Positions 1-10,118 of a stretch of DNA of 28,785 bases are shown piece after piece. Position 1 is the first letter of the stretch. Each line of letters begins with the position of its first letter. Both the position numbers and the translations under genes were made by a program. The stretch lies in contig MOWL01000013.1 of assembly GCA_002110485.1 (NCBI GenBank), positions 1-28,785 on the forward strand, in the 5' to 3' direction. Source of the DNA: Emergomyces orientalis (Eukaryota > Ascomycota > Eurotiomycetes > Onygenales > Ajellomycetaceae). The notes beneath the pieces are model-generated. The model was not told where the DNA came from, did not search any database, and saw nothing but the letters and a program-made list of their open reading frames with translations.

Positions 1-490
1 TCAATAACCATGGCCTGATAGTCATCTGCGGGCATGCCAAACCAATGAATAAAAGGGATTCCGACACCACCACTGAGGTGTCTGTAGACACGGGACTCAT
101 CCTGAAGCAGTCCGGCATTGTCGTACTCGATCTTGATGGCAACTTCTTGTCCGGAGATAGTATTGATGCCTATTCAGAGGTGTAAGACAGGATGATCAGG
201 GAAGTTGGTAAAGATGGGCTGCTTACCAGTATAGATGTTACCGTGACTTCCCTTCCCTATCATTTTGTCAATTTCGTATTTATCGATGTATAGTTTCTGA
301 AATGTAGGGTTAATTTCATGTCCTTCAGTGTCAATGGCACAATGCTCACTGGAATATCCTTCAAATGAGGTCCCGCAGTGGCGACAGCTTGTTCCTCACA
401 ATCGACCAAATCAGTGGCAGCGCTTCGAGCAGAGAGGCTTGCCCCATGATCGATTGTGTCGTGGGTGATATCGCTAGGTTTTTTAGACAT
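1..490 (-). CDS. Casein kinase 1-like protein kinase, N-terminal part (runs off the left edge)
   Basis: Three exons on the minus strand: 490-350, 296-227 and 169 to the edge, with introns 349-297 (GTGAGC...TTTCAG) and 226-170 (GTAAGC...AATAG). The joined frame stays open. After a variable ~47-residue N-terminus comes a glycine-rich loop (IGKGSHGNIYTG), then the ATP-binding lysine in QEVAIKIEY, then the alpha-C region ESRVYRHLSGGVGIP and HWFG. This order is typical of the casein kinase 1 family, which are Ser/Thr kinases. SHG replaces the usual SFG in the loop, so it is a divergent member, like the lineage-specific CK1 copies found in many ascomycetes. The catalytic loop and the rest of the kinase lie outside the window, so activity cannot be judged. 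The start is the first in-frame ATG (490) of exon 1. Confidence 0.85.
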
Positions 491-1482
491 TTTGAATGAG
501 TTTGGCCGAATGGCAATATGTCTATTCTTTTGATGTATGGTTTTCTTGGTCTGCTCCAGAAAGGGGAACGAAAATTAAGGTTCGAGAGACTGCCTGAGTT
601 GCAAGATAACCGGGGAAATATGATGGGTGATATGCTTTATAAAGACAATACGCATCATCTTCGGCCCTGAAAAAGAAATGTGCACAGCAATCTCTGTTCA
701 ATACTGAAACAGTTAGCAATTTAATATTAGGGGCATCACAACCAGGGTCAGCTGCCCGCCATTTGCGCGAACCAGTTGCAAACCTAGTACCCTGACTTTT
801 CACCTCCTAACGCCACTCAGACAGAAATATTGGTCCTATCAGACGGAGGGTATGGATTGGCATGGGACAATATAGCCAAACCCGGATTGTATAATCCCAG
901 GTTCGCAGCAACTGAATTTGTGGCTACTCAATACACATTCAGGCGGGCAGAGCAGCGATGCACCTCTCAGCCTACTGCAGCTGGATCACACTTGTAGTTT
1001 CTCAACCATTGATCCGGTTGGGTAATATAGTTAGCAATCAGGCAATTTGAGCATGGGTTGGATACTGTTTTTGCGGTGTAAGTCTCCAGAATGCCGCTCC
1101 ATTACGCCTTGCAGATAAATCACCCATCATCCTTAATCCCGCATCCCATACGCTACTATCCATTCCACAACAGGAGTCTGGTAAACCCGGAAATCTTATA
1201 GAAGCTGCCTATCTTGTGGTAGTTGTTGTGGCCCATCTGCCATGTGGGCATTAGTCCATCAATAACTCCCATGATTTATCGATTTTTATCCTTGAACACG
1301 CTCCACTTTGTGTCCATCACTCCACTTTCCCTTTTCTCTTCACAGAGAGTATGCGTCTCTGAGCTGCTTCATTCAGCATACCTGCCATATCTATCTGTAA
1401 GGAAGAAGCCCCACAATTTTCCACATAGATTTAAATCTCAAGCTTACAGGTCAGGTGAGATAGAGACCAGCATTCACTCAAA
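491..1482. other. Intergenic region between two divergent genes
   Basis: About 1 kb between the CK1-like gene (minus) and the F-box gene (plus); it should hold both promoters. ORFs seen at 522-803 (minus, GTG start) and 1223-1534 (plus) have no recognisable motif and no splice support. The last 100 bases before the F-box start are pyrimidine-rich around 1320-1350, as in many fungal 5' leaders. No repeat or RNA gene was recognised. Confidence 0.5.
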
Positions 1483-2266
1483 ATGGGCGACAAACTGCCG
1501 GTCGAGTTGGTGGGACAGATTGCTCAGAACATGAACAAGAAGGATCTGAAAAATCTTATGAAAGTCTCCTGGAAGTTCCGCTCCGCTGTCGAACCAATGA
1601 TATACGAGGGGATCAGTTTGACCTGCCCTGCGGTATTGGCCTTGCTGAGGGCATCCATGAACGGCCTCGTATGGTTTCGCGCACCGAAACGCTTAAGATA
1701 TCCGAGACGGAGGACCAGACAATTGATGCAACGGAGCTTGTTCAAATGGCTGGATTAAACGCACAGTCAACTGGGAATCAAATCATCTCGCACCTGCTAT
1801 CCAAATTGCCTAATCTCCACTCCTTTTGCCTCCGCTCTTTCAAAAGTGATTTTGGTCATATTATAAACTGTGTGGACAGAAAACCTCTTGATTTTTCCAG
1901 TCTAAGAAAGATTGTAACACTTCAGTTGCCGGCGCATTGTCTGCTCACATTTCCAACACCAGTTTTGCCTGTGACACTGGAATGCCTCAAAGTGAGAGAC
2001 GCTGAGTCAGTCAACGGAGAAAATCTTATAAAAATGCTGGTCAATTATATCAAGCAGAAGCCTGTTGAGGGTACAGAACACATGGGCGCTAAAATTCATT
2101 ACTATGTCTCGAATATGGTTCCTGCACGTATTCCAGAGCAGAGCGGAGGGATATTTCTGAAGATAACACAGCCGAGCTGAGGGCTATCTGCAATGATAAA
2201 GGGGTGAAATTGCACTGGCGTAGGATTGTTGTTATGACGTGTGGTCGTGAACCTTGGGCATATTAG
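1483..2266 (+). pseudogene. F-box protein gene broken by two frameshifts
   Basis: The ATG at 1483 lies in a good context (TCAAAATGGGC). The first frame gives a clear F-box at residues ~3-45 (KLPVELVGQIAQNMNKKDL, then VSWKFRSAVEPMIYEG); F-boxes bind Skp1 in SCF ubiquitin ligases. Around 1640-1650 coding potential moves to another frame, which continues with a leucine-rich stretch (LLSKLPNLHSFCLRSF, SLRKIVTLQL) typical of the substrate-binding part of fungal F-box proteins. Near 2155-2160 it moves again and ends at TAG 2264-2266 after a short conserved-looking tail (WRRIVVMTCGREPWAY). Both moves are -1 shifts, meaning one base is missing each time. No convincing intron bridges either break. It is either a decayed gene or one with sequencing indels. 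Assignment to the F-box family rests on the N-terminus only. Confidence 0.6.
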
Positions 2267-2440
2267 ATGCAGGTTGGTCGCGTTCTAACTGTATTTTAAC
2301 AATTTGCTGAGACAACCACCATTCTGGAACACATTTTGTGCCACTGCACTGATTTTAAGTATGGTAAATTACCTCCGAGACAAACAAGACAGACACATCC
2401 AAAAAGTGGTGAAGTACGGAGAACGAAGTAGTTATTATTA

Positions 2441-2580
2441 CACCATGATCTTGGCCACTTTGCACCACTAGGCTAACTTAGTAGGGAAAAGTACCTTTAA
2501 GACAAACAAGACAAACACGAAAAGGTACCCCTTCTCATACTAAATTAGCCTAGTGGTACAAAGTGGCCAAGGTCGTGGTG
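2441..2580. repeat. Imperfect inverted repeat (hairpin), MITE-like
   Basis: The left arm, about 2441-2498, starts CACCATGATCTTGGCCAC. It is mirrored by the right arm, 2521-2580, whose reverse complement starts CACCACGACCTTGGCCAC. The arms are about 58-60 bp and differ at a handful of positions plus a 2-bp gap. The loop (2499-2520) contains AGACAAACAAGACAAACACG, which resembles a direct copy at 2377-2399. The right end is followed by a second partial copy of the terminal motif (TGGCCAAGTTCGTGATG). No target-site duplication is obvious. It could be a small non-autonomous DNA transposon or an old foldback. Nothing else is recognised in 2267-2741. Confidence 0.6.
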
Positions 2581-2741
2581 TGGCCAAGTTCGTGATGAAA
2601 TACATTATCATCGCCAAAATTATAACATATAGAAAAAAACCCTCCAAAGGAAAAGGTCTATGACAGAAAAGGTCTTAACATAAAAACTCTCGGAACATAT
2701 GCTCACTATTACAGTACTCCATGCTGAGATTCCCGTGCCAT

Positions 2742-4042
2742 TCATTCATTCACCCAGTTGTCTGCGTTGATCAAAGCGGCTTCCATGCTATGCTTGTGCT
2801 GAACCAAATATTCCTGAATTTCAGCCGGAGAGAATTTTGATGAAGGAATCACATTCGAGAATTCTTTTGCTTTTTCAATCATATCTTCCGCCGGCTGATT
2901 TTGAGGAGAGTACATCTGGATAAAGATGTCATTGATTTGCTGTTCGTTTGCCAAACCAAACTCAATTGACAGATCAACGCGCCCGGGTCGAGTAAGCGCA
3001 GGGTCCAGTTGATTTGGGTGATTCGTTGTCATAACCAGTATCCTTCCCCTACTAGATATCATACCATCAATCGCATTCAAAAGGCCAGCAAGTGTCACGC
3101 CGTTTTTTGATTTCGGGCGAACACCGGATTCCTTGATGAAATCGCGGGTGACATCAGAAGCGTCAACATCTTCTATGCAAACCAGGGAGGGGCTTGGGAG
3201 GAGAGACATCAAGAGAAGTAATGCCTTATCGGTGAGCATTTCGTCCTTCAGGGATATGAAATGAATATCAAGTGAAAAGTGACTTGCTAAAGCGAGAGCT
3301 AGGCTGGTTTTTCCAGTGCCGGGAGGGCCATGAAACAATACCCTCGACGGTAAGGCTTTCCTCGCGCCTTGTACCATTCTGAACTCGACAGGAATTCCGC
3401 CACATCCATTATTAGAGAGCTCTTACGTTGTTGCTCCAGCACGACTGAACCCAAAGAACGAGGGAACTGGTGTGAGATGAGCCGCCATGGAAAATATGTC
3501 TCCACCAGATTTTTATGCTGTGGATACATCACGGATGTATACTTGTTCTCAGTCAGATACTGAACCCGTACTTCACTGACAAACTTTTCTAGTGGTTCCC
3601 GAGACCAGCCGAGGACTGTGAGCACCAGTCGTCCGGTGCTTGGTGCAAGATGGATCCATTGTCCTCCGTACCGGAACCATGCGTCCCCACCACATGGCTG
3701 AAATCTCAGTCTCCTTCCATAGGGGTCACCTTTCTTTCGGTGATCCCAGTCGTTGTGCCCTTCCGTCAGCACCTGTATCGAGCGGCTTTGTATTTTCATA
3801 TGCTCTCTGGAGTACCACGTTATAGCCCTACCAACCTCATCTGCAGTGTGCACTTCAAGTGATACTGTACAACGATCCCAAAAGAGTTGAAATAGACTTC
3901 TCACGCCCGCTAACACGTCTCGGGTGCGCGAAAGAATTAAAAGAAAACGGGGGAGGATCAAAAATTTTTTGAAAAAAGGGTAGCACTTTATAAAATATAA
4001 GAGTACTCTCTTGAGTTCGGTCGACTGAATGGTTTTTGCCAT
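2742..4042 (-). pseudogene. BCS1-like AAA ATPase gene broken by one frameshift
   Basis: The ATG at 4042 opens a frame with a divergent hydrophobic N-terminus and a BCS1-N-type domain (VLGWSREPLEKFVSEV, then SLGSVVLEQQ). It ends in YRRGY just before the nucleotide-binding site. The AAA core is in a second frame: Walker A GPPGTGKT (about 3329-3306), Walker B LVCIEDVD, sensor MTTNHPNQLDPAL and RPGRVD, ending at 2742. The break is at about 3337-3338, where one T appears missing from a run, giving a -1 shift. BCS1 family proteins are membrane-anchored AAA ATPases; the true mitochondrial Bcs1 inserts the Rieske protein into complex III. This is a member of the large divergent fungal group and its substrate is unknown. 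An intact paralogue lies at 7952-9307. A single-base assembly error would make this a normal gene. Confidence 0.8.
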
Positions 4043-4559
4043 TTTTATTCTCAGTCAGAGCGGGAGTACGATTTCACCTGTTAGAAATTTGCAAACCTTG
4101 CCATGAGTTGGCATGGACAGTGGTACACCAGCCCCTTTATAATGATTACCACATCACTCAACTGTTTCACTCGCTATGCTACAATGCTTTTCACAGGTTT
4201 TGTTTTATGTTTCTCTCTTTTTTTCTTTTCATTTTTGTCTCCCGCTTCTGAGAAGCCAGTTGCCTTCCCTCAAAATAATTTGCTTTTTCCACAGGCAATT
4301 TGGTGTACAAAGATTTATGCAGGGAAGATAGGGGCAAGCCACTAGCCTTGTATTAGGGCATAGAAAGCCGTGCCTGTGCATCTGTTCTGAATGCAGGCAT
4401 GGATTGGAGGTCACTCGGGTTGCCACATTGACGGTCTGCACGCCAGCTGTGATGCGCCTTTGCTCCCTGACTCATTGCTCTTCCAACTAGCATTGCCGAA
4501 ATGAGGATGGTGCTGGCTGCTATCACACTGAGCTCAGTGTGCAAGGTGCAGCCAGGGGT
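4043..4559. other. Intergenic region upstream of the broken BCS1-like gene
   Basis: Contains the presumed promoter of the minus-strand ATPase, T-rich tracts near 4200-4240, and low-quality ORFs on both strands (4036-4345 plus, 4229-4580 minus) without motifs. The right end, around 4499-4559, may be a poorly conserved extension of the repeat that starts near 4560: an ATG-led stretch with a hydrophobic start runs into the cysteine-containing repeat. Confidence 0.4.
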
Positions 4560-4881
4560 GCCAGACTGTGTCGAGGGCACGGGAAACTTGTGTTGATCAC
4601 CCTGGGAGAGGATACCTCAATCCCCGAAGGCGAGTGCATATACATGCACAGCCTGAGTGCGTGCAATATTCATGCAAAGGGATCATCACCTCGATACTAA
4701 TTGAGGCCAAATTTTGAACCTCGCTGCTTTTGGCTATAAGAGATGCTTCACCGCTCGCTCATTGCCTTGTTTGAGTACAAACCGGTCATCCATGTTGGCC
4801 AGTAAGCAGATCCCGTGGCTGCATGCGAAGGGATGTGCTTACTAGTATCATACAAAGCTGGTTTTATTCCTTTGCCATAGC
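4560..4881 (+). repeat. Diverged dispersed repeat, copy A
   Basis: This stretch matches the reverse complement of 10119-10462. Shared blocks include AGACTGTGT(C/T)GAGGGCAC(G/A)GG and AAACTTGTG(T/C)(T/C)GATCACC, then ATAAGAGATGC(T/C)TCACCGCTCGC with TTGCCTTGTTTGA, then GCTGCATGCGAAGGG and CCTTTGCCATA. The differences are many and often transitions, which fits an old repeat, possibly affected by repeat-induced point mutation. In this copy a small frame reading DCVEGTGNLC is closed by a stop; copy B keeps the equivalent frame open. Function and family are unknown. 4882-5093 holds nothing recognisable. Confidence 0.65.
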
Positions 4882-5093
4882 GAATTGCTAGCGATACTTC
4901 GTGCCCTTTGGCCAGCCCACGCTTTTTTCCTTGCAATCTACATACGCGTTGCTCCCCACCATGTAATGCGATATTTCATAATTTACAATAATCATTTTAT
5001 TGGCAAACTTTATTTTCTTTGGAAGGTAATAAAGTAGGGTCATTTGGTAGCAGACATGAGAGGTCTAAGTGGGCTACTCTCCTTACATAATAA

Positions 5094-6229
5094 CTAACCA
5101 ACACCGAGCATTGCAGCTGGTTCAAGAATATCGAAATCCAGGGGGTTAAAATTATTCCAAATCTCATCAGGCACCCTGTAAATATCATCGGGCACGTTAT
5201 AGTTATTCCCACGAAGATGCAATGTCACAGTTAGATTGTCGCCCAGGGTAAAATTCGAAACTGTCTTCAGATGCCAACATTTTTCCGGCCAGCACTTCAA
5301 GGGTGACAAACACCCGTGGAACACCTTTTTTTTGAATAAAAGTGATACACGACTTATGCGACCTCGAGGGGTATATAACAGAGGTGTTGACAGCAGTCCT
5401 CTCAATCGTGCGGAGAGGACATTGATGGTATCATTCAATCTTTCCACAGATAATTGTGGAAATTTATTTTCTCTGACAATTTTTACCAAACATAGCGCAT
5501 ATGGTAATGCCATAGGTCCGTCAACCTCATCTTCGGAGAACACATCAAGAATACCCTTCAGCTGAGGAGTATGATCCTTTAGATATTTCAGCCGGTCTTG
5601 AAGTACGGGGTCTGAGATGAGAACAATGTATCCAGAGAGAACACTTTCATTGCCGCCCCATTTCTATTTAGAATTAGTATTTTGGTGATATCATTCCAGA
5701 TGTACTTCATACATCACCATGGATATCCGGATATTTGGAAGGATCAGCTTCATCGATGTGGTACAGGCCATTGCTGGAGGTATGGAACTCAGATTGAAGT
5801 GGGAGCTTGCCACCAGAAGTGGTGGGATAAGGTTCAGCATTCTTGTCTAAGTTAGCAGTGTTTTTCTAAGTAGGTGAAGAACAGCAGACTCACCATTGCA
5901 AGAGATTGCGAGGATGTGTGAAACTCAGTTTGCAAATCCACAGAATTAATGCTGGGTGAAGTTGGATTCTTATATGGCAATGACTGTGAGCTGGAGACAC
6001 AGTTGTTTAGGGTTGCATCTGATATGTTTCTTTGTGCTGCATCCATTTCTCTTCTAAAAGCTTTATACTTTCTCTCTGCAAAGCCAGACTCTATCTGGCT
6101 GGGGTCAACGAAGCACCATCACAGTACAAGCCCCTTTTAATGCAGTTGTGGCGGGCCGGTGCTGCTTCACCACATTTGACATGTCTTTCTTTGCAGGTCG
6201 AACAGCCAGTGAAAGTTCTACAATGCCAT
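5094..6229 (-). pseudogene. Zn(II)2Cys6 transcription factor gene, multiply frameshifted
   Basis: Near 6200-6130 (minus) lies a fungal binuclear zinc-cluster motif, GCSTCKERHVKC followed by HNCIKRGLYCDG, the DNA-binding domain of fungus-specific regulators. The cysteine expected before HNC (PxCxxC) reads as arginine. The frame then shifts to an exon continuing through 6046-5900. An intron (GTGAGT... with TGCTAAC, acceptor near 5864) leads to an exon with YHIDEADPSKYPD. After that, coding potential changes frame near 5715 and again near 5635, then continues to the stop at 5094. The long last part (DPVLQDRLKYLKDHTPQLKG, PYALCLVKIVRENKFPQLSV, YRVPDEIWNNF) looks like the conserved regulatory half of such proteins. 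Three internal breaks are -1 shifts; the start region is also out of frame. Likely non-functional as read. Confidence 0.65.
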
Positions 6230-6675
6230 CTTCACTGATGTATTGAACAAGCTGTTGGCTGTCTTGCGCCCGGGGAATTCAGAGGTAAATTAGATGGCAG
6301 AGCAAGCATTGTGTTTGGACAGAATTTCTTCTGGGTTTATATAGTACTTCGCCCTGCTGGAGTTGATATTTGCATGGCCTTTCATTACCCAATAAACAAC
6401 AAAGCCACGGGAGCGAGGGCTGAGGGTATCAAGCAGCTATCTTCCTGTCTTTTTTGCTTAAATTTTCATATTTACTACTTCTTTTAGTCCTAGGGACCCT
6501 ACCACGAGTAGGGGCAAGGATATTTACAATGAACGCTGCTCATATGGGAACTCTCTATTTATCCTTTCCACTCTGAGGATTTTGGAAACCCTCCTCCTTC
6601 CCAACCAGCCTCGGAAATCAGACACCTGGTGAACAAGAAGCGGAAAGAGGTAAAATATTTACTGGCTTCTACCTT
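6230..6675. other. Intergenic region between two minus-strand genes
   Basis: About 450 bp that should include the promoter of the zinc-cluster gene and the 3' end of the gene at 6676-7515. No repeat, RNA gene or convincing ORF was seen. Confidence 0.4.
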
Positions 6676-7515
6676 TTACAGCATACAAAAATCTTGCAGC
6701 CATCCTTGTAAATCCGACTCAATCACTTTCTCAACTTTGTGACTTTGTGCGGCTATTTCTGCAAAAGCAGGGTGCTGAAAAGCCAGCTGCTTGATATTCT
6801 CCTTGTCTTCAATTAGCCCATTATTCATCTTCCACTCGGCTTACACGTACCTTCGCCACGCGTAGCATATATTCAAAATCCTCGAAAATCTCGAAACTCC
6901 AGTCCTGCCGATGTCTGTTCTTCCTCCAAATATCCCTAAGCCAGTCAACATCATCTGGAAAGGAACATATTAATGAGCAGAGGTCGTCCTGTCCAGTTTT
7001 ATCCATGCCAAATTCCCATGCCAGGACAGAAAGTCCCGTTATTTCAGCAGTCGAGAACCCATAACACCAACGGTCTATATCCTCCTCGGGTATCAAGCTG
7101 CTGTCGGGAGCCCAACAACTTAAAATAGATTTCACTGCTGCGATGGCTGCAGCTTTGGCCCACAGAGACTCAAATATACTCCTTCCGTTCGATGCCATTT
7201 TGGCCATATTCTCGACGCTGAGGACATCTTCAGTGGCTGATTTATCCCGACTGGGCGTTGCTTGGACGAGATTGGGCACGGATGTGCCTATTGGCGGAGC
7301 TTTTTTCAGCTGGCTATGAAGATTATCCTCACTTTTCCGCTTGTTTGGGTTCCTCGGCGGCCCAAGCTTCAGTGAGCATTGGTCTGATAAGAAAAGTTAG
7401 CATACTCCATCAACGAAGGAAAGCCCTAGATGAACTAACCCGACATCTTCTTAGGAAGGTGCACAAGATCTCTTTTATTCCAAAGAAGCGTAAGGAGATG
7501 GTCAGGTACTAGCAT
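6676..7515 (-). CDS. Hypothetical protein, three exons
   Basis: Model: exons 7515-7440, 7383-6851 and 6801-6676, giving 244 residues. Intron 1 (7439-7384) has GTTAGT, a perfect TGCTAAC branch point and ATCAG. Intron 2 (6850-6802) has GTACGTG, a GCTAAT branch and ACAAG. All three exons join in frame, and reading past intron 2 without splicing gives a premature stop. The N-terminus carries a basic patch (PNKRKSE), a possible nuclear signal. The middle (STAEITGLSVLAWEFGMD) and the end (ESDLQGWLQDF) look like folded protein, but no known domain is recognised. The start is uncertain: in-frame ATGs also occur at 7551 and 7446. Function unknown. Confidence 0.6.
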
Positions 7516-7551
7516 AGGGGGGGCTGGGACAATCGACCGTTTTATTATCAT

Positions 7552-7951
7552 TGCCTGACTTGCAAGGTAGATCCGATCCTAAAAAATACTGGAAAACCCT
7601 AGACCATCTGGTGATCGCGTTGAAAGATTTGAGATTTTCATCGACAAACGGGGGGCGAGTTCCTCCTATATGTATACCAAACTTTGGGAAATTGGGACTA
7701 TAGACATCGTGTTTGTTTATGGATAGTGACAGCAACAGCGAGGCTAGGCTTCTTTAGTGCCTCTATTAACTCAAATTTGGCCACATAATCTATTGTAATG
7801 GCTGCTACCAAGATAATAGGGAGCCGTGCTATTGTTTTGCGAGGAACAGTAGTGAATCCACAAGATCGACAAACAAGAGAGAGGATAGAAAGACAATAAC
7901 AAACAAACAACAGACAGAAAGTACAAAAATAGTGTAATTCAATTGTGAGGC
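7552..7951. other. Intergenic region, nothing firmly recognised
   Basis: Lies between two minus-strand genes, so it should contain the promoter of the 6676-7515 gene and the 3' end of the BCS1-like gene. Minus-strand ORFs at 7735-7502 and 7955-7698 have no motif and overlap each other; the second begins with GTG. Not called as genes. Confidence 0.4.
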
Positions 7952-9307
7952 TCACACTCTAGTTGGGAATTGCTCTTGAGCTCCTGTAACCGCACTCTTC
8001 GGGTCCTTATTCCACAGATAGTTCTGGATGTCCGCCGGGCTATACTGGCAATCGGGAACTAGCTTGGCGAACTCAGCAGCCATATCTACAAGGTTGATGT
8101 GGTCTTCGTTGGTGTATGTGTACATATGCTGGAAAATCGATTTTATTTGCTTTTTTGATGCCAGTGTAAATTCCACTTCCTTGTCCACACGTCCTGGACG
8201 GATAAGTGCTGCATCAAGTTGATCTCTGCAGTTTGTGGTCATGATCAAGACTCTCCCATCAGATGATAAGACACCGTCGATCATGTTCAAGAGCCCGGAG
8301 AGTGATATCTGGTTGTTTTGCCTAGTGCTGTCCTCTTGTTGTATGGCTTGTGTTTTCTCGCGGTTGATTCCAGCACTGTCAATATCCTCGATGAGAAGGA
8401 CACAAGGGTGGTCAGGTAGCTGGCTACAAAGCTGCTGGAGTTCATCATCGGTCATGTTTTGACCTGTCAGGCTCAACAAGTAAATATCCAGACCAAATTT
8501 GCCCGCCAAAGTTTGCGCAAGACTGGTTTTGCCAGTTCCAGGGGGGCCATTGAATAGATAACCACGACGGTAGGGTCTTTCTGTTTTCCGATATGCTGAC
8601 TTAGTGTTGAGAAATCTGCATATATCATTGCAAACATCTTCCTTCTGTCCCTTTTCCAGGGCGATACTTTCGAGCGACCGACGACTCATCCTTTTGACAG
8701 GCTGCCATGGAATCTTAGTCTGGCGAACAAGCTTGCCTCCTGGACTGAAAATTGTAATTTTGGATTTGGTCTTGAATATGTGACGTGACCTGGCTTCCAC
8801 AAGCAGTTTTTCAATTGGCTTGCAGGACCAGCCTAACACTCTCAGACTATAGTGCTCCTCGAAGTGGAACTCAAAGCTTCTTTCCGTCCGCCGAAACTGA
8901 AATATTGAGCCCTTGAATAGGAATAAACAAATTCTGTTGGGTCGAAATCGATATTCCCGAAATGCTCCAATGATTTTCCAGTCCCACATGTCTGTCTTCT
9001 CAGGCGCATGCTCTCCACTCCATTGCTCACTTCTAACCCTCCGAGACAGGCATCTGGTAACCCAAGATTCCAGAAAGGTGGTTAGATGTTCATGCTCCTC
9101 GCTGCGCGGTTCAATTTCAACCTCCACAGCACAAAATGTCCAGATTCCATCATATACCCAGAGACAGACATAAACAAATGCACATCCAACAATCAGAATA
9201 TGGGAAAGAAGGCCCAGGTTGGGAGCTCTGCGGAACACGTCAATAAATATTGATCCAGGAAATATAGTATTCAAAAGAGAGCCAACGAGGCTTGGTGCCT
9301 GGTCCAT
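7952..9307 (-). CDS. BCS1-like AAA ATPase, intact
   Basis: A single exon of 451 residues from ATG 9307; the reading frame extends upstream to 9382 but only with a GTG. A membrane segment lies at residues ~30-58 (GLLSHILIVGCAFVYVCLWV). A BCS1-N-type domain follows, including VLGWSCKPIEKLLVEA and RRSLESIALE. The AAA module has Walker A GPPGTGKT (254-261), Walker B LLIEDID with acidic pair E307/D308, sensor TTN, and RPGRVD (370-375). The C-terminal small domain ends with the typical YSPADIQNYL. Length and order match fungal BCS1 relatives (400-600 residues). Mitochondrial Bcs1 translocates the folded Rieske protein; this divergent copy lacks a clear reason to be the housekeeping orthologue and is probably one of the expanded fungal paralogues. 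A broken paralogue lies at 2742-4042 on the same strand. Confidence 0.88.
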   Translation of the reverse strand: MDQAPSLVGSLLNTIFPGSIFIDVFRRAPNLGLLSHILIVGCAFVYVCLWVYDGIWTFCAVEVEIEPRSEEHEHLTTFLESWVTRCLSRRVRSEQWSGEHAPEKTDMWDWKIIGAFREYRFRPNRICLFLFKGSIFQFRRTERSFEFHFEEHYSLRVLGWSCKPIEKLLVEARSRHIFKTKSKITIFSPGGKLVRQTKIPWQPVKRMSRRSLESIALEKGQKEDVCNDICRFLNTKSAYRKTERPYRRGYLFNGPPGTGKTSLAQTLAGKFGLDIYLLSLTGQNMTDDELQQLCSQLPDHPCVLLIEDIDSAGINREKTQAIQQEDSTRQNNQISLSGLLNMIDGVLSSDGRVLIMTTNCRDQLDAALIRPGRVDKEVEFTLASKKQIKSIFQHMYTYTNEDHINLVDMAAEFAKLVPDCQYSPADIQNYLWNKDPKSAVTGAQEQFPTRV

Positions 9308-10118
9308 GATAGTTGAGAGTGTGAAGTGATGACAGGTGATCAGACTTGCGGAGAAAGAAAAGATAAATAAAAAAAAAGCCACCCAGGAGATAAAGGACTG
9401 TACAGGAGAACTGAGAAACTATATACAACACTGACACCAATCACAGCTTTCATGTACGTACTTCCACAAGTTTGTCCATAATCCAATCACAAAGCTCATA
9501 ATGACAGCTGAACCAATCTTCCAATTGCATGTGCATTTACCCCCTGACAATTGTCTTTTGTTTTCCCACCGTATGATCCGCCCAGGCCACGTATTAAGAG
9601 CTTCGGATGGGATAGTTATGGCGTGGATATGTGATCCAGAAAAAGAGAGTGTAAAAGTACAAGGAGGACTGATCCTTTCCCCAATGACGTGCAGGTGGTT
9701 GCTACTTGATGGGCACGACCGGATGTATCGCATTACATCCCTGATATAACCAGCCTCAAATACCAAAGCAACTCCCGCCCACGAGCCCATAAGATCAGTT
9801 GATGAGGCTGGGAGTAACCTGGCAGTACTTGCACTGACAAAATAGCTATCCCCGCGCTTTAAAAGTTGGAGAACAGGAGGTGAAGCCTGGTTCCGTTAGC
9901 GAAGCTACGACATACGGGCGGAGGACACGTACCATTGAGATGATCTCAAAACTGGAGGATTCTACAGGTGCTCCCTGCAAGCTGGCAACGGTGCTCCACT
10001 TAACCGTGTGCGCGAGTTCGATGAAAAAGTTTTCAGTTTGGGCAGTTGCGGTGATTGTCGTTTGCATCGTGGGGTGCTACGCCGCAAAAGTCGTTTGAAA
10101 CTCAAACTGAAAGACTCA
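9308..10118. other. Intergenic region with two opposed unresolved ORFs
   Basis: The part nearest 9308 should be the leader and promoter of the BCS1-like gene. Two ORFs overlap antiparallel: minus 9790-9419 (123 codons, real ATG, a GTACGT donor-like site near 9463) and plus 9501-9749 (82 codons, real ATG). Neither has a recognisable domain and at most one can be genuine. A short ATG-led plus ORF at 10020-10098 has a signal-peptide-like hydrophobic run (VWAVAVIVVCIVGCYAA), but it is only 25 codons and may be chance. Confidence 0.35.

Noticed and set aside
522..803. 93-codon minus ORF upstream of the CK1-like gene
   Set aside because: GTG start, no motif, no splice support; likely chance.
3369..3862. 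Plus-strand ORFs (three, 61-70 codons)
   Set aside because: They lie antisense to the conserved BCS1-like coding sequence and have no motifs of their own.
7952..9382. Start of the intact BCS1-like protein at 9382
   Set aside because: That codon is GTG; the first ATG is at 9307 and gives the family's usual N-terminus.
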